A model generated the notes under the pieces. The model saw only the letters and a program-made list of their open reading frames with translations, was not told the DNA's origin and did not search any database. A stretch of DNA of 64,000 bases from Streptomyces chattanoogensis (lineage in GTDB: Bacteria > Actinomycetota > Actinomycetes > Streptomycetales > Streptomycetaceae), in assembly GCF_001294335.1 (NCBI RefSeq), contig NZ_LGKG01000196.1, positions 186,001 through 250,000 on the forward strand. Reading direction: 5' to 3'. The translations under genes and the position numbers were made by a program. Shown one piece after another: positions 38,045 to 46,553 of this stretch; the first letter of the stretch is position 1; each line of letters starts with the position of its first letter.

Positions 38045-40579
38045 ATGACCGACAGCACCCGCTCCGCGCTCTGCCTCGCCCTGAGCCTGGCCGACCCGGA
38101 AACCGCCGACGGGCTCGCGGAGCGCCTGCAGGCGGACCTCCCGGCCGTCCTCGCCGACCGGTTCGGGCTGCCGGAGGAGATGACGGAGGAGCTGCTGGGG
38201 GCGGATCCGGCGCAGATGCGGGCCGCGCTGGGCATCGATCCCCAGGAGTGGCTCCTGGGGGCGGCGGAGCTGGGCGATCCGGTGGTCGGCCTGGCGCTGT
38301 GGCATGCGTGGTACCGCGACGACTCGGGCCACCAGTGGCGCGCGATGGCGGTGATACCGGACCTGCTGGCGACGCTTCTGGAGGCCGCCGATCTCTCGGA
38401 TCCGCGCTGGTACGAGGACGACGGACTGTTCCAGGAGCTGCACGAGGTGATCTCGGGCCCGCTGCTCGTCGCCGTGCTGACCAGCGGGTTCCTCGGGGTG
38501 ACGCTCGGTTCCCTCGCGCAGTTCGGGATGCACCTCCCGCCCCCGGCCGTGGTGGACGTCTGCCTCCGTTTCCAGGCGCTGTGGGGCACGGAGGCGTTCT
38601 CCCGCTTCCTCGGCCTCCTGGAGGACGTACCGGAGCTGGACACCGGGCATCCCTGGCTGCCGGATCTGCTGCGCAGGACCCTCGAGGCACCGGATCCGGA
38701 GGCGTTCCTCAGGGAGCACCGGCCCGCCGGGTGGGAGGACCCGGAGCATCTGCGCGCGATGCTGGAGCTCCGTTACGGCGACAGCCTGCTGGAGTTCCAC
38801 ACCGGCCGCGGCTTCCCCGCCCGACCCGCCGGGCTGGACTGGGGCCTCATACGGCGCGAGCATGAGCGCCGGCCGGTCGGCCTGGTGGAGGGCGAGGAGG
38901 AGGAGAGCTCACTGACCGCCGGGCTCCTCCGGCTGATCCAGTGGGAAGGATGCCCCCACGATCTGGTGATGGAGAGCTTCGGGCGGAGGCCCTGGGAGAC
39001 CGCCGAGTACGCCGACGAGCTGCCCTTCGAGGCGTTCACTCAGCCCATGGAGTATCCCGCGTCCGTGTACGGCCGCACCCTGGGCGACGGCGTCCGTGCG
39101 GGCCGCCTGCCCGTGGAGCGGCTGCTGGCCGAGGCGATCCCCGCGGACGACGTGCTGTGGCATCTGCCGGACGACCACGAACCGACCCGCAGAGCGCTCA
39201 CCGGCCTGGTGGCCCGCCTCGGCACCAACCCCGTCAACTGGCTGACCTGCTACGCCCGGATGCAGCGCGCCCCCACCAGCAGCGTCGCCGAGCTGATCGA
39301 GGACGCCGTGCGGACGGACACCCGCAGGAAGCGCTACACCAGCTGGCCGCGGCCGGAGGAGGCACCGGCCTTCGCGCACTTCGTGCCGAGCTCCCGGCGG
39401 TCGTTCCTGATGATGTTCCGGTGCGCCTCCGAGGAGGCGCAGCTCGCCGTCGTCCCGTATCTCGACCCGAGGGGCGTGCAGGATTTCCTGATCCACGGTG
39501 AGCCGTCCCCGGCGGTCCGCGAGGCGGTGGTGGCCGCCCACGGCCTCCCGGCCCTGGTGACGATGGCCGCCTCCGACGACCTCTCGGCCGAACAGCTGGA
39601 CTACCTCCGGGATCTCGACGAGCCGGCGGTGAACGCCCTGCTGTTCGGCTGCACCGGCCTCTTCGATACCCCTCTCCTCGAACGGCCCGAGCGGGAAAGG
39701 CTGCTGGCCGGACTGCTGGGCAGCGCGGACGGCCGCCCGGTCCCCAGGGAACTGCTCGCGGTCCTGGAGCGACAGCTCCACGGCCGGGACCGCAGCTGGC
39801 TGACGGCCTTCATGGAATCCGGTGAGGTGGAGGTGGCCCGCACGATCCTGAACGCACGGCAGCTCCGCATACCGGCCACCCGGCTGCGGCTGCTGGCCGC
39901 CGTGTGGGAGCGCGGCGGCCCCGACGCCGTACGGGAGATCCTGGCCATGGACCGCCTCCCGGTCACCCTCCGCCGCCAAACCGAAAAGCTCCTGGACGCC
40001 CCGGACGGACTGGAGCGGCTGCGCGGCCGGCTCGCCGAGGAGGACACACCGGACCGGCTCCTGGCGTTCCTCACCAACGCGCCGCGCCGGCCCGGGAAAC
40101 AGCTGCGGCAGCTCCTCGAAGAGGGCCTGGAGCCGCCGTGGTCCGCGCTGGTCGCGGCGCAGAATGCCGGGACGCTCCCCGCCGGCCTGCTCGGCCCGCT
40201 GGCGGAACTCCCCGACTGCCCCCGCGAACTGCTCCTGGCGATGCTGGCGACCGACCCCACGTACGGGAAGAGCGACAGGGACGGGCAGACCGGCTGGGTC
40301 CGCGACGCCCTCCGGAGCGCCAGGCTCGCCTCCGACGACATCCTGAGCCATGCGGCCCCCGCCCGCGAAGCCCTCGCTCTTCTGCGGCGTCACACCGGCG
40401 ACGGCACGGCCGCACCCGACGGGCGGCCGGCGCGGAAGCTCGGCGCGGCCCTGGCCCGGGAGCATCTGGCCGACGACGTCGAGGCCTGGGCCGTGGCGCT
40501 CCAGCTGCTGCCGACGTTCGCCGGCACGCTGCCCGAACTCCTCATGGCGGCCGGGGCGGTGACGCACAGACAGCAGTGA
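38045..40579 (+). CDS. large uncharacterised helical protein, tandem paralogue 1
   Basis: 844 residues with no signal peptide or membrane helix; I do not recognise the family. It is Leu/Ala/Arg/Glu-rich and looks all-helical, with HEAT-like short helix pairs (for example P-A-V-R-E-A-V-V-A-A-H-G-L-P-A and L-D-Y-L-R-D-L-D-E-P-A-V). Shared landmarks with the next two genes are W-Y-E-D-D-G-L (~119), D-H-E-P-T-R (~378), N-P-V-N-W-L-T-C-Y-A-R (~396), S-W-P-R-P, C-A-S-E-E-A-Q, and a 37-residue invariant block (620-656, V-W-E-R-G-G-P-D-A-V-R-E-I-L). The C-terminus also shares L-Q-L-L-P-T-F-A-G-T-L-P-E-L. No catalytic motif seen. ATG 38045 aligns with the paralogues' starts. Its promoter suggests DNA-damage induction. 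Confidence 0.85.
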   Translation: MTDSTRSALCLALSLADPETADGLAERLQADLPAVLADRFGLPEEMTEELLGADPAQMRAALGIDPQEWLLGAAELGDPVVGLALWHAWYRDDSGHQWRAMAVIPDLLATLLEAADLSDPRWYEDDGLFQELHEVISGPLLVAVLTSGFLGVTLGSLAQFGMHLPPPAVVDVCLRFQALWGTEAFSRFLGLLEDVPELDTGHPWLPDLLRRTLEAPDPEAFLREHRPAGWEDPEHLRAMLELRYGDSLLEFHTGRGFPARPAGLDWGLIRREHERRPVGLVEGEEEESSLTAGLLRLIQWEGCPHDLVMESFGRRPWETAEYADELPFEAFTQPMEYPASVYGRTLGDGVRAGRLPVERLLAEAIPADDVLWHLPDDHEPTRRALTGLVARLGTNPVNWLTCYARMQRAPTSSVAELIEDAVRTDTRRKRYTSWPRPEEAPAFAHFVPSSRRSFLMMFRCASEEAQLAVVPYLDPRGVQDFLIHGEPSPAVREAVVAAHGLPALVTMAASDDLSAEQLDYLRDLDEPAVNALLFGCTGLFDTPLLERPERERLLAGLLGSADGRPVPRELLAVLERQLHGRDRSWLTAFMESGEVEVARTILNARQLRIPATRLRLLAAVWERGGPDAVREILAMDRLPVTLRRQTEKLLDAPDGLERLRGRLAEEDTPDRLLAFLTNAPRRPGKQLRQLLEEGLEPPWSALVAAQNAGTLPAGLLGPLAELPDCPRELLLAMLATDPTYGKSDRDGQTGWVRDALRSARLASDDILSHAAPAREALALLRRHTGDGTAAPDGRPARKLGAALAREHLADDVEAWAVALQLLPTFAGTLPELLMAAGAVTHRQQ

Positions 40580-40618
40580 GGCCCCGGTCGCCGCGGTCCG
40601 TCCGGTGCGGTCCCGGCG

Positions 40619-40641
40619 TTGTCAGTGGTCCGTGCCACGAT
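40619..40641 (+). promoter_or_regulatory. RecA-NDp/PafBC-like promoter of paralogue 2
   Basis: TTGTCAGTG (40619-40627), 8 nt (GTCCGTGC), CACGAT (40636-40641). It is identical to the copy before paralogue 1 except inside the spacer, and GCG precedes and CGATG follows in both. It starts 40 bp after the stop of paralogue 1. Leader about 130 nt. Confidence 0.7.
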
Positions 40642-40644
40642 CGA

Positions 40645-40683
40645 TGACGTACCGGGTTGACGTACCGGACTGACGTACCGGAT
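40645..40683 (+). repeat. three tandem 13-bp repeats in the leader of paralogue 2
   Basis: TGACGTACCGGGT, TGACGTACCGGAC and TGACGTACCGGAT start at 40645, 40658 and 40671. The leader of paralogue 1 has one related copy (TGGCGTACCGC), and that of paralogue 3 is built from a different 15-bp unit. Confidence 0.85.
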
Positions 40684-40777
40684 GCCGTCGGGCAGACCGC
40701 CGTCCGGTTCGTTCGGCCCGGCCCGTCCGTCCCGTCCGTCCCGCCTGTCCTGCTCCGTTCCGTGAAAGGCCCCGCCC

Positions 40778-43240
40778 GTGACCGACAGCTCCCACTGTGC
40801 GCTTCGCCTCGCGCTGAGCCTGGCCGACCCGGCCACCGCCGATGCGCTCGCCGAGCGGCTGCGGCCGGAGCTGCTGGCCGCGCTCGCCTACCGGTTCGGG
40901 CTGCCGGAGGAGGCGGTGGAACACCTGGTGGGGGCGGAGCCCGCGCGGATGCGGGCCGCGCTGACCGCGGACCCCGAGGAGTGGCTGATACGGGCGGCGG
41001 AGCTCGGCGATCCGACGGTCGGGCGGGCGCTGTGGGAAGCGCGGTACCGGCCCGGCTGGGACATCCCGGTGAGCGCGCGGGATCGGCTGCTGCCGGTCAT
41101 CCTGAGCGCCGCCGATCCCCGGGACGAGCGCTGGTACGAGGACGGCGGCCTGGTCGAGGCGATCGAGGACGAAGCCGACGCCCCCACCCTCTTCTTCGCC
41201 CTGACCAGCGGGTTCCCCCGGCTGATCGGCTATGCCACCGCAATGCTGGGCCCGTATCTCCCGCCGCCGGTCATGCTGGACGCCGCGGCCGCCGTCGCCG
41301 AGCTCACCGACGGCAACGGGGTCGCCTCGTTCGTCCGCGGCATCGAGACCATCCCTGAGCTGGGCGATCTGGGACACCCCTGGTTCCTGGACGTGCTGCG
41401 GCAGGCCGCGGATGCCCCCGACCCGGTGGCGTTCCTCAGGGAGCGCCGGCCCGCCGGGGAGTGGACCGACCCCGCGCACGTGCGCGCCCTGCTGGCGCTG
41501 CGCAGCGGCAACGGCCCCACGGTCCGTCCCGACGGTCTGGACTGGGAGCTGATCCGGCGCGAGCACGAGCGGCTCCCGTTCGGCCAGGAGACCGGCCGCA
41601 CCCCGGACTTCCGGGTGGGCAGCCGGCTGCTCCGGCTCGTCCGCTGGGAGTGCTGCCCCGCCGACCTGGTCATGGACGGTTTCCGCGAGGCCCCGGAGGA
41701 CACCGCACGGTCCGCCGAGCTGCCCTTCGAGGCGCTCACCATGCCCTCGAAGGCCAATCGCTGGCGCCTCCTCGCGGACGCCCTCGGGCCCGGCATCCGT
41801 GCCGGCCGGCTGTCCGCGGAGCGGGTGCTGGCCGAGGTGACACCGGCGGAGGCGGTGCTGGTCTCGCTGCCGTACGACCACGAACCGACCCGCAAGGCGC
41901 TGGCGGACCTGCTCGGCCGGCTGGGCACGGACCCCGTCAACTGGCTGACCTGCTACGCCCGTATCGGGCGCACCGACGGCAGCGTCGCCGACCTGATCGC
42001 CGACGCCTGCTCGACAGACACCCGCAGGACGCGCCGCACCAGCTGGCCGCGGCCGTCGGCGGCGCAGTTCCCGGCCTCCCCGCCCGAGAACACCCGGCCG
42101 GCGTTTCTGGCCATGTTCCAGTGCGCCTCCGAGGAGGCGCAGATCGCCGTCGTCCCGCACTTCGACGCGCGGGCCGTCCAGCACCTCCTGATCTACGGGG
42201 ATCCCCCGCCGGCGGTCCGCGAGGCGGCGGTGGCCGCCCACGGCGTGCCGGCGCAGGTGGCGATGGCCGCCGCGCACGGCCTTGGCGACGAGAAGCTGGA
42301 GTACCTCCTGGATCTCGACGAACCGGCGGTGGACGCCCTGCTGTTCCACGACCCCGACCTCGACCCGTCGGAGCGGAAGCGGATGCTGGCCGGACGGCTC
42401 CGCGGCGGCGGCATCCGCCCGGTCCCCGGGGAACTGCTCGCGGTACTGGACGACCTGAGCGTCAGTCATGACCGCGACTGGCTGCTGGCCGGCCTGGAAT
42501 CCGGGGACCTCGGCGTGGCCCGCAGGATCGTGGACCGGGTGCGGCTCCATGTGCCCGCGTCCCGGCTGCGGCTGCTGGCCGCCGTGTGGGAGCGCGGCGG
42601 CCCCGACGCCGTCCGCGAGATCCTGGCCATGGACCGCCTCCCGGTCACCCTCCGCCGCCAAACCGAAAAGCTCCTGGACGCCCCCGACGGACTGACGCAG
42701 CTGCGCGACCGACTCGCCGAGGAGGAGTCCCCGGCCAAGCTGCTGGCATACCTCAGCAGGTCGGCCCTCCATGCCGAGGAGCAGGTGCACCGGCTCCTCG
42801 GAGAGGGCCTGGAGCCGCCCTGGTCCGCGCTGGTCGCGGCGCAGAATGCCGGGACGCTTCCCGCCGGCCTGCTCGGCCCGCTGGCGGAACTCCCCGACTG
42901 TCCGCGGGGCCTGCTCCTGGCTGCGCTGACGAGCCCCGCCGTGCCCGCGATCGACTGGATCCACGACGCCGTCAAGAGCGGCAAGCTCACCCCTGTGGAC
43001 ATCCTGACCCACAAGGCCCCCGCCCGCGATGCCCTCGGCTCTCTGCGACGCTGCGGCGACAGCGGGCCGGACGCCCCGGGCCTGGAGCCGGTGCGTGAGC
43101 GGGCCGCGGGCCTGGCCCGGGAGCATCTGGCCGCGGACGCCGAGGCCTGGGCCGTCTGTCTCCAGCTGCTGCCGACGTTCGCCGGCACGCTGCCCGAACT
43201 CCTCGCCACGGCCGGGGCGGTGACCCGCGTTCACCCGTGA
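40778..43240 (+). CDS. large uncharacterised helical protein, tandem paralogue 2
   Basis: 820 residues, collinear with paralogue 1 from the start (V-T-D-S-S-H-C-A-L-R-L-A-L-S-L-A-D-P against M-T-D-S-T-R-S-A-L-C-L-A-L-S-L-A-D-P) to the C-terminal L-P-T-F-A-G-T-L-P-E-L. The invariant block is at about 603-639. DNA at 42584-42694 differs from paralogue 1 at only 3 of 111 positions and 42803-42900 at 2 of 98, whereas flanking parts are clearly diverged. No signal peptide, membrane helix or known catalytic motif. The GTG start at 40778 has GTGAAAGG upstream. Function unknown; it has its own promoter. Confidence 0.85.
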   Translation: MTDSSHCALRLALSLADPATADALAERLRPELLAALAYRFGLPEEAVEHLVGAEPARMRAALTADPEEWLIRAAELGDPTVGRALWEARYRPGWDIPVSARDRLLPVILSAADPRDERWYEDGGLVEAIEDEADAPTLFFALTSGFPRLIGYATAMLGPYLPPPVMLDAAAAVAELTDGNGVASFVRGIETIPELGDLGHPWFLDVLRQAADAPDPVAFLRERRPAGEWTDPAHVRALLALRSGNGPTVRPDGLDWELIRREHERLPFGQETGRTPDFRVGSRLLRLVRWECCPADLVMDGFREAPEDTARSAELPFEALTMPSKANRWRLLADALGPGIRAGRLSAERVLAEVTPAEAVLVSLPYDHEPTRKALADLLGRLGTDPVNWLTCYARIGRTDGSVADLIADACSTDTRRTRRTSWPRPSAAQFPASPPENTRPAFLAMFQCASEEAQIAVVPHFDARAVQHLLIYGDPPPAVREAAVAAHGVPAQVAMAAAHGLGDEKLEYLLDLDEPAVDALLFHDPDLDPSERKRMLAGRLRGGGIRPVPGELLAVLDDLSVSHDRDWLLAGLESGDLGVARRIVDRVRLHVPASRLRLLAAVWERGGPDAVREILAMDRLPVTLRRQTEKLLDAPDGLTQLRDRLAEEESPAKLLAYLSRSALHAEEQVHRLLGEGLEPPWSALVAAQNAGTLPAGLLGPLAELPDCPRGLLLAALTSPAVPAIDWIHDAVKSGKLTPVDILTHKAPARDALGSLRRCGDSGPDAPGLEPVRERAAGLAREHLAADAEAWAVCLQLLPTFAGTLPELLATAGAVTRVHP

Positions 43241-43280
43241 ACGCGCAGGCCGCAGCGGTCCGGACGGTGCGCCCGCTGCG

Positions 43281-43303
43281 TTGTCAGTGGCCCGTGTCAC
43301 GAT
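43281..43303 (+). promoter_or_regulatory. RecA-NDp/PafBC-like promoter of paralogue 3
   Basis: TTGTCAGTG (43281-43289), 8 nt (GCCCGTGT), CACGAT (43298-43303), 40 bp after the stop of paralogue 2. This is the same distance from the preceding stop as the promoter of paralogue 2, as expected if the promoter was duplicated together with the gene. Leader about 75 nt. Confidence 0.7.
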
Positions 43304-43342
43304 CGAAGACGTCACGATCGAAGACGTACCGAACGAAGACGT
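43298..43342 (+). repeat. three tandem 15-bp repeats in the promoter/leader of paralogue 3
   Basis: CACGATCGAAGACGT at 43298 and 43313 is followed by ACCGAACGAAGACGT at 43328; a partial fourth unit ACCGAACGG follows. The first unit contains the -10 hexamer, so the repetition also creates a second CACGAT (43313-43318) without a matching -35. Confidence 0.85.
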
Positions 43343-43385
43343 ACCGAACGGTGCGCACCGCCCGCCCCGCGAAGGGAATCGTCAG

Positions 43386-45791
43386 GTGAACAACAGGCCG
43401 CCCTCCGTACTTGGTCTCGCCCTGCAGCTCGCCGGGCCGGCCACCGCAGGCGCGCTCGCCGAGCGGCTGTGGCCGGAGACGGTGGCCGCGCTGTCCGAGC
43501 GTCTCCGTGTGCCGGAGTCGGCGGTGGAGACCCTGACGGCGTGGGAGGAGCAGGGGCTGTGGCGCGCAGCGACCGATGACGTCGGGGAATTCCTGCTCCG
43601 CGCGGCGGCGACCGGCGATCCGGAGATCGCCCGTGTGCTGTACGTCGAACGGCACCGCCGGGTACCCGAGTTCCTGTCGGCGATCCTGGCCGCGGCCGAC
43701 CCCACGGACCCGCGCTGGTATGCGGCGGGCGGGCTGGTCCCGGCCGTGCTGGAGAACCCCGGCGGCCTCGAGCTCGAACCGGCCCTGCACGGCCCCTTTC
43801 CCGAACTGGTCGAGCACGCCGTCCTCCACCTGGGCCGGGACCTGCCGCTGCCCGTGGTGCTCGATGCCTGTCTGCACCTCGCCCGGCTTGCCGGTGCCCC
43901 GGCGATCGGGAACCTCGCCAAGAGCATCGAGGCGACGGCGGACGAGCTCGCCCACCCGGGGCTGGCCGAGCTGCTGCGCTCCGCCGCCGCGGCGCCGGAC
44001 CCGGGGGCCTTCCTCCAGGAGCGGCGGCCGGCCGGCGAGTGGACGGACCCGGCCCATGCGCACGCCCTGCTGCGGGTGCGCATGGAGGAACGCGACGTCG
44101 AGCAGCCCGCCGGTCTCGGCTGGGAACTCATCCTGCGCGAGCACGACCGGCGGCCCTTCGGCGGGAAACGGGTTCCCTCCGAGAACCGTCATGCGAACCC
44201 CTTGGTCCGCCTCGTCGGGTGGGAGGGCTGCCCGGACGAGCTGATCGGGGAGTGCCTCCCCGACAGCTCCTGGGCGGTCCTCCGCGCCGGCGCCCGGATG
44301 CCCTTCGAGGAAGTGGCCAGGATGTGGACCGGAAAGGGGCCGGACGGCAGGATCGTCAGGCACGGTGTCCTCACGGGCCATCTCGACCGCGTGCTCGGCG
44401 AACTGACACCGGCGCGGGACGTGCTGGACGCCCTCCCCTACGACCATGAGCCGACCCGCGAGGCCGTCGCCGCTCTGGTCGCCCCGCTGGGCGCGGACCC
44501 GGTCAACTGGCTGACGTTCTACGCCCGCATGGGCCGCACCGACGGCACCGCCCCCGAGCTGATCGCCGACGCCGCCTCGGCCGGCTCCCCCAAGAAGCGC
44601 ACCACCACCTGGCCGCGCCCCCTGGAGGCGGTGTTCCCGGTCACCGCCCCCGGGGATTCGCGCGCCGTGTTCCTCAACGTCCTGCAGTGCGCCCCGGAGG
44701 CCGCGCAAATCGCCGTCGTACCGCATCTGGACGCCCGCGCCGTACAGCACTTCCTGGTGTACGGCGATCCCGCCCCGGCCGTCCGGGAGGCGCTCGTGGC
44801 CACGCACGGCGTACCGGCCCTCGCCTCGTACGCCTCCAGCCGCAAGCTGCCCGACGCCACGCTGGAGTACCTCCTCGACCTCGACGAACCGGCCGTCGAC
44901 GCCAACCTGTTCGCGCACTGCCACATCGACCAGCGGGAGCGGGAGCGGATGCTCGCCGGGCGGCTGCGCGGTGGCGGGACGCGCAGCGAGGTGCCCGGGG
45001 AGCTCCTCGACGCGCTCGACGAGGTCAATCTCGGCCACTACCGCCACTGGCTGATCGCGGGGCTGGAATCCGGCGATCTCGGGGTGGCCCGTAAGATCGT
45101 CGGCCGCCTCAGATTCGCGATGCCGGCGGCGCGGCTGCGGCTGCTGACCGCCGTCTGGGAGCGCGGCGGCCCGGACGCCGTCCGCGAGATCCTGGCCATG
45201 GACCGCCTCCCGGTCACCCTCCGCCGTCAGACGGAGAAGCTCCTGGACGCCCCGGACGGACTGGAGCGGCTGCGCGACCGGCTCGCCGCCGAGGAGGACC
45301 CGGCAAAGCTGCTCGGGCACCCGCCGTCGCGACTGGTCGGCGACGGCGTCCCGCTCCCCTGGGCCGCGCTGGTCGAGGCGCAGCGCACGGGCCGTCTCCC
45401 GGACCATCTCCCGGCCGCCCTGGCGGAGCTTGCGGACTGCCCACGGGAGATGCGGCTGGCGGCGCTGCGCAGCACGCCGCCCGCGCACCCCCGGGGCTTC
45501 TACGACCGCGGAAACTGGGTCTGGCGCACCCTGGCATCCGGCGCCCTGACCCCCGAGGACCTGCTGGCCCACGCCGCACCCGCGCAATCGGCCCTGCACC
45601 ACCTCGTCGAGGCCGTCACCAAAGCGCCGGCCACGGACCGCCTGGCCTTGCGCGCCCAGGTCACCGCCCTCACCGACGCCCACCTCGGCGGCAATGCCGA
45701 AGCCTGGGCCGTCTGTCTCCAGCTGCTGCCGACGTTCGCCGGCACGCTCACCGAGCTGATATCCACCGCCGGTGCGGTGGCCCGCGTCTGA
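43386..45791 (+). CDS. large uncharacterised helical protein, tandem paralogue 3
   Basis: 801 residues, the most diverged of the three. The N-terminus V-N-N-R-P-P-S-V-L-G-L-A-L-Q-L-A-G-P aligns with the others without gaps, which fixes GTG 43386 (GAAGGGA upstream) over an open frame that begins at TTG 43281 inside the promoter. Landmarks W-Y-A-A-G-G-L, D-H-E-P-T-R, D-P-V-N-W-L-T-F-Y-A-R, W-P-R-P and L-D-L-D-E-P-A-V-D-A are kept, as is the invariant block (590-626). The region around 700 that is near-identical between paralogues 1 and 2 is diverged here. No function assigned. Confidence 0.85.
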   Translation: MNNRPPSVLGLALQLAGPATAGALAERLWPETVAALSERLRVPESAVETLTAWEEQGLWRAATDDVGEFLLRAAATGDPEIARVLYVERHRRVPEFLSAILAAADPTDPRWYAAGGLVPAVLENPGGLELEPALHGPFPELVEHAVLHLGRDLPLPVVLDACLHLARLAGAPAIGNLAKSIEATADELAHPGLAELLRSAAAAPDPGAFLQERRPAGEWTDPAHAHALLRVRMEERDVEQPAGLGWELILREHDRRPFGGKRVPSENRHANPLVRLVGWEGCPDELIGECLPDSSWAVLRAGARMPFEEVARMWTGKGPDGRIVRHGVLTGHLDRVLGELTPARDVLDALPYDHEPTREAVAALVAPLGADPVNWLTFYARMGRTDGTAPELIADAASAGSPKKRTTTWPRPLEAVFPVTAPGDSRAVFLNVLQCAPEAAQIAVVPHLDARAVQHFLVYGDPAPAVREALVATHGVPALASYASSRKLPDATLEYLLDLDEPAVDANLFAHCHIDQRERERMLAGRLRGGGTRSEVPGELLDALDEVNLGHYRHWLIAGLESGDLGVARKIVGRLRFAMPAARLRLLTAVWERGGPDAVREILAMDRLPVTLRRQTEKLLDAPDGLERLRDRLAAEEDPAKLLGHPPSRLVGDGVPLPWAALVEAQRTGRLPDHLPAALAELADCPREMRLAALRSTPPAHPRGFYDRGNWVWRTLASGALTPEDLLAHAAPAQSALHHLVEAVTKAPATDRLALRAQVTALTDAHLGGNAEAWAVCLQLLPTFAGTLTELISTAGAVARV

Positions 45792-45809
45792 CCGCGGGGC
45801 CGTCCGGGG

Positions 45810-46553
45810 TCAGCTCCAGCGCCCGGTACGCCCCAGCAGCAGCGCCGTGGCGGCCGTACCGGCGGTGGAGGTGCGCAGGACGGTCGTCCCGAGGCGGTAC
45901 GGCTTGGCGCCTGCCTCGGCGAAGGCGGTCAGCTCCTCCGGGGAGACGCCGCCTTCGGGGCCGACGACGAGCACGATCGAGCCCTCGGCGGGGAGTTCGG
46001 CGGTGGCCAGGGGGGTGCTGCCCTCTTCGTGGAGGACGGCGGCGAAGTCGGCGTCGGCGAGGAGCGCGGCCACCTGCTTGGTCGTCAGCGGATCGGCGAC
46101 CTGGGGGAAGGTGAGGCGCCGCGACTGCTTGCCCGCCTCGCGGGCCGTGGCGCGCCACTTGGCCAGCGATTTGGCGGCCCGCTCGCCCTTCCACTGGGTG
46201 ATACAACGCGCCGCCGCCCAGGGCACGATGGCATCCACGCCGGTCTCGGTCATGGTCTCGACGGCGAGCTCGCCGCGGTCGCCCTTGGGCAGCGCCTGGA
46301 CGACGGTGAGGGTGGGCACCGGCGGGGCCTCGGTGCGGATTCCGCTGACGGCGACGGTGAGGCGGTCCTTGCCCTCCACGGCGCCGACCGTGCCGTAGGC
46401 GCCCGTCCCCTGACCGTCCGTCAGCACGACCTCCTCGCCCACCCGCAGCCGCCGCACCGACACCGCGTGCCGGCCCTCCGGCCCGTCCAGGGTCAGCGAG
46501 CCGCCGGCCCGTACGTCCGCGAGGGAGTCGACGAGAAAGACCGGGGCGGTCAT
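45810..46553 (-). CDS. rsmE: 16S rRNA (uracil-1498-N3)-methyltransferase
   Basis: SPOUT-class methyltransferase modifying U1498 of 16S rRNA. 247 residues. N-terminal PUA-like domain, then E-T-M-T-E-T-G-V-D-A-I-V-P-W, and the knot motifs V-G-P-E-G-G-V-S and L-G-T-T-V-L-R-T-S-T-A-G-T-A-A. The start overlaps the stop of the nitronate monooxygenase gene by 4 nt. It belongs to the hrcA-dnaJ-rsmE neighbourhood usual in actinobacteria. Confidence 0.95.
   Translation of the reverse strand: MTAPVFLVDSLADVRAGGSLTLDGPEGRHAVSVRRLRVGEEVVLTDGQGTGAYGTVGAVEGKDRLTVAVSGIRTEAPPVPTLTVVQALPKGDRGELAVETMTETGVDAIVPWAAARCITQWKGERAAKSLAKWRATAREAGKQSRRLTFPQVADPLTTKQVAALLADADFAAVLHEEGSTPLATAELPAEGSIVLVVGPEGGVSPEELTAFAEAGAKPYRLGTTVLRTSTAGTAATALLLGRTGRWS

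Noticed and set aside
40645..43342. CRISPR-like array from repeated leader elements
   Set aside because: Units are 13 or 15 bp head-to-tail without unique spacers, and there are no cas genes.
43281..43385. Translation of paralogue 3 from TTG 43281, giving in-frame T-I-E-D-V / P-N-E-D-V repeats
   Set aside because: The TTG is the -35 element of the conserved promoter, and the paralogues align gaplessly from GTG 43386, which has a ribosome site.
38909..45683. Very long minus-strand frames (552, 897 and 799 codons) opposite the three paralogues
   Set aside because: The plus frames have paralogue-wide protein conservation, ribosome sites and promoters. The minus frames are G/R/Q-rich reverse complements.
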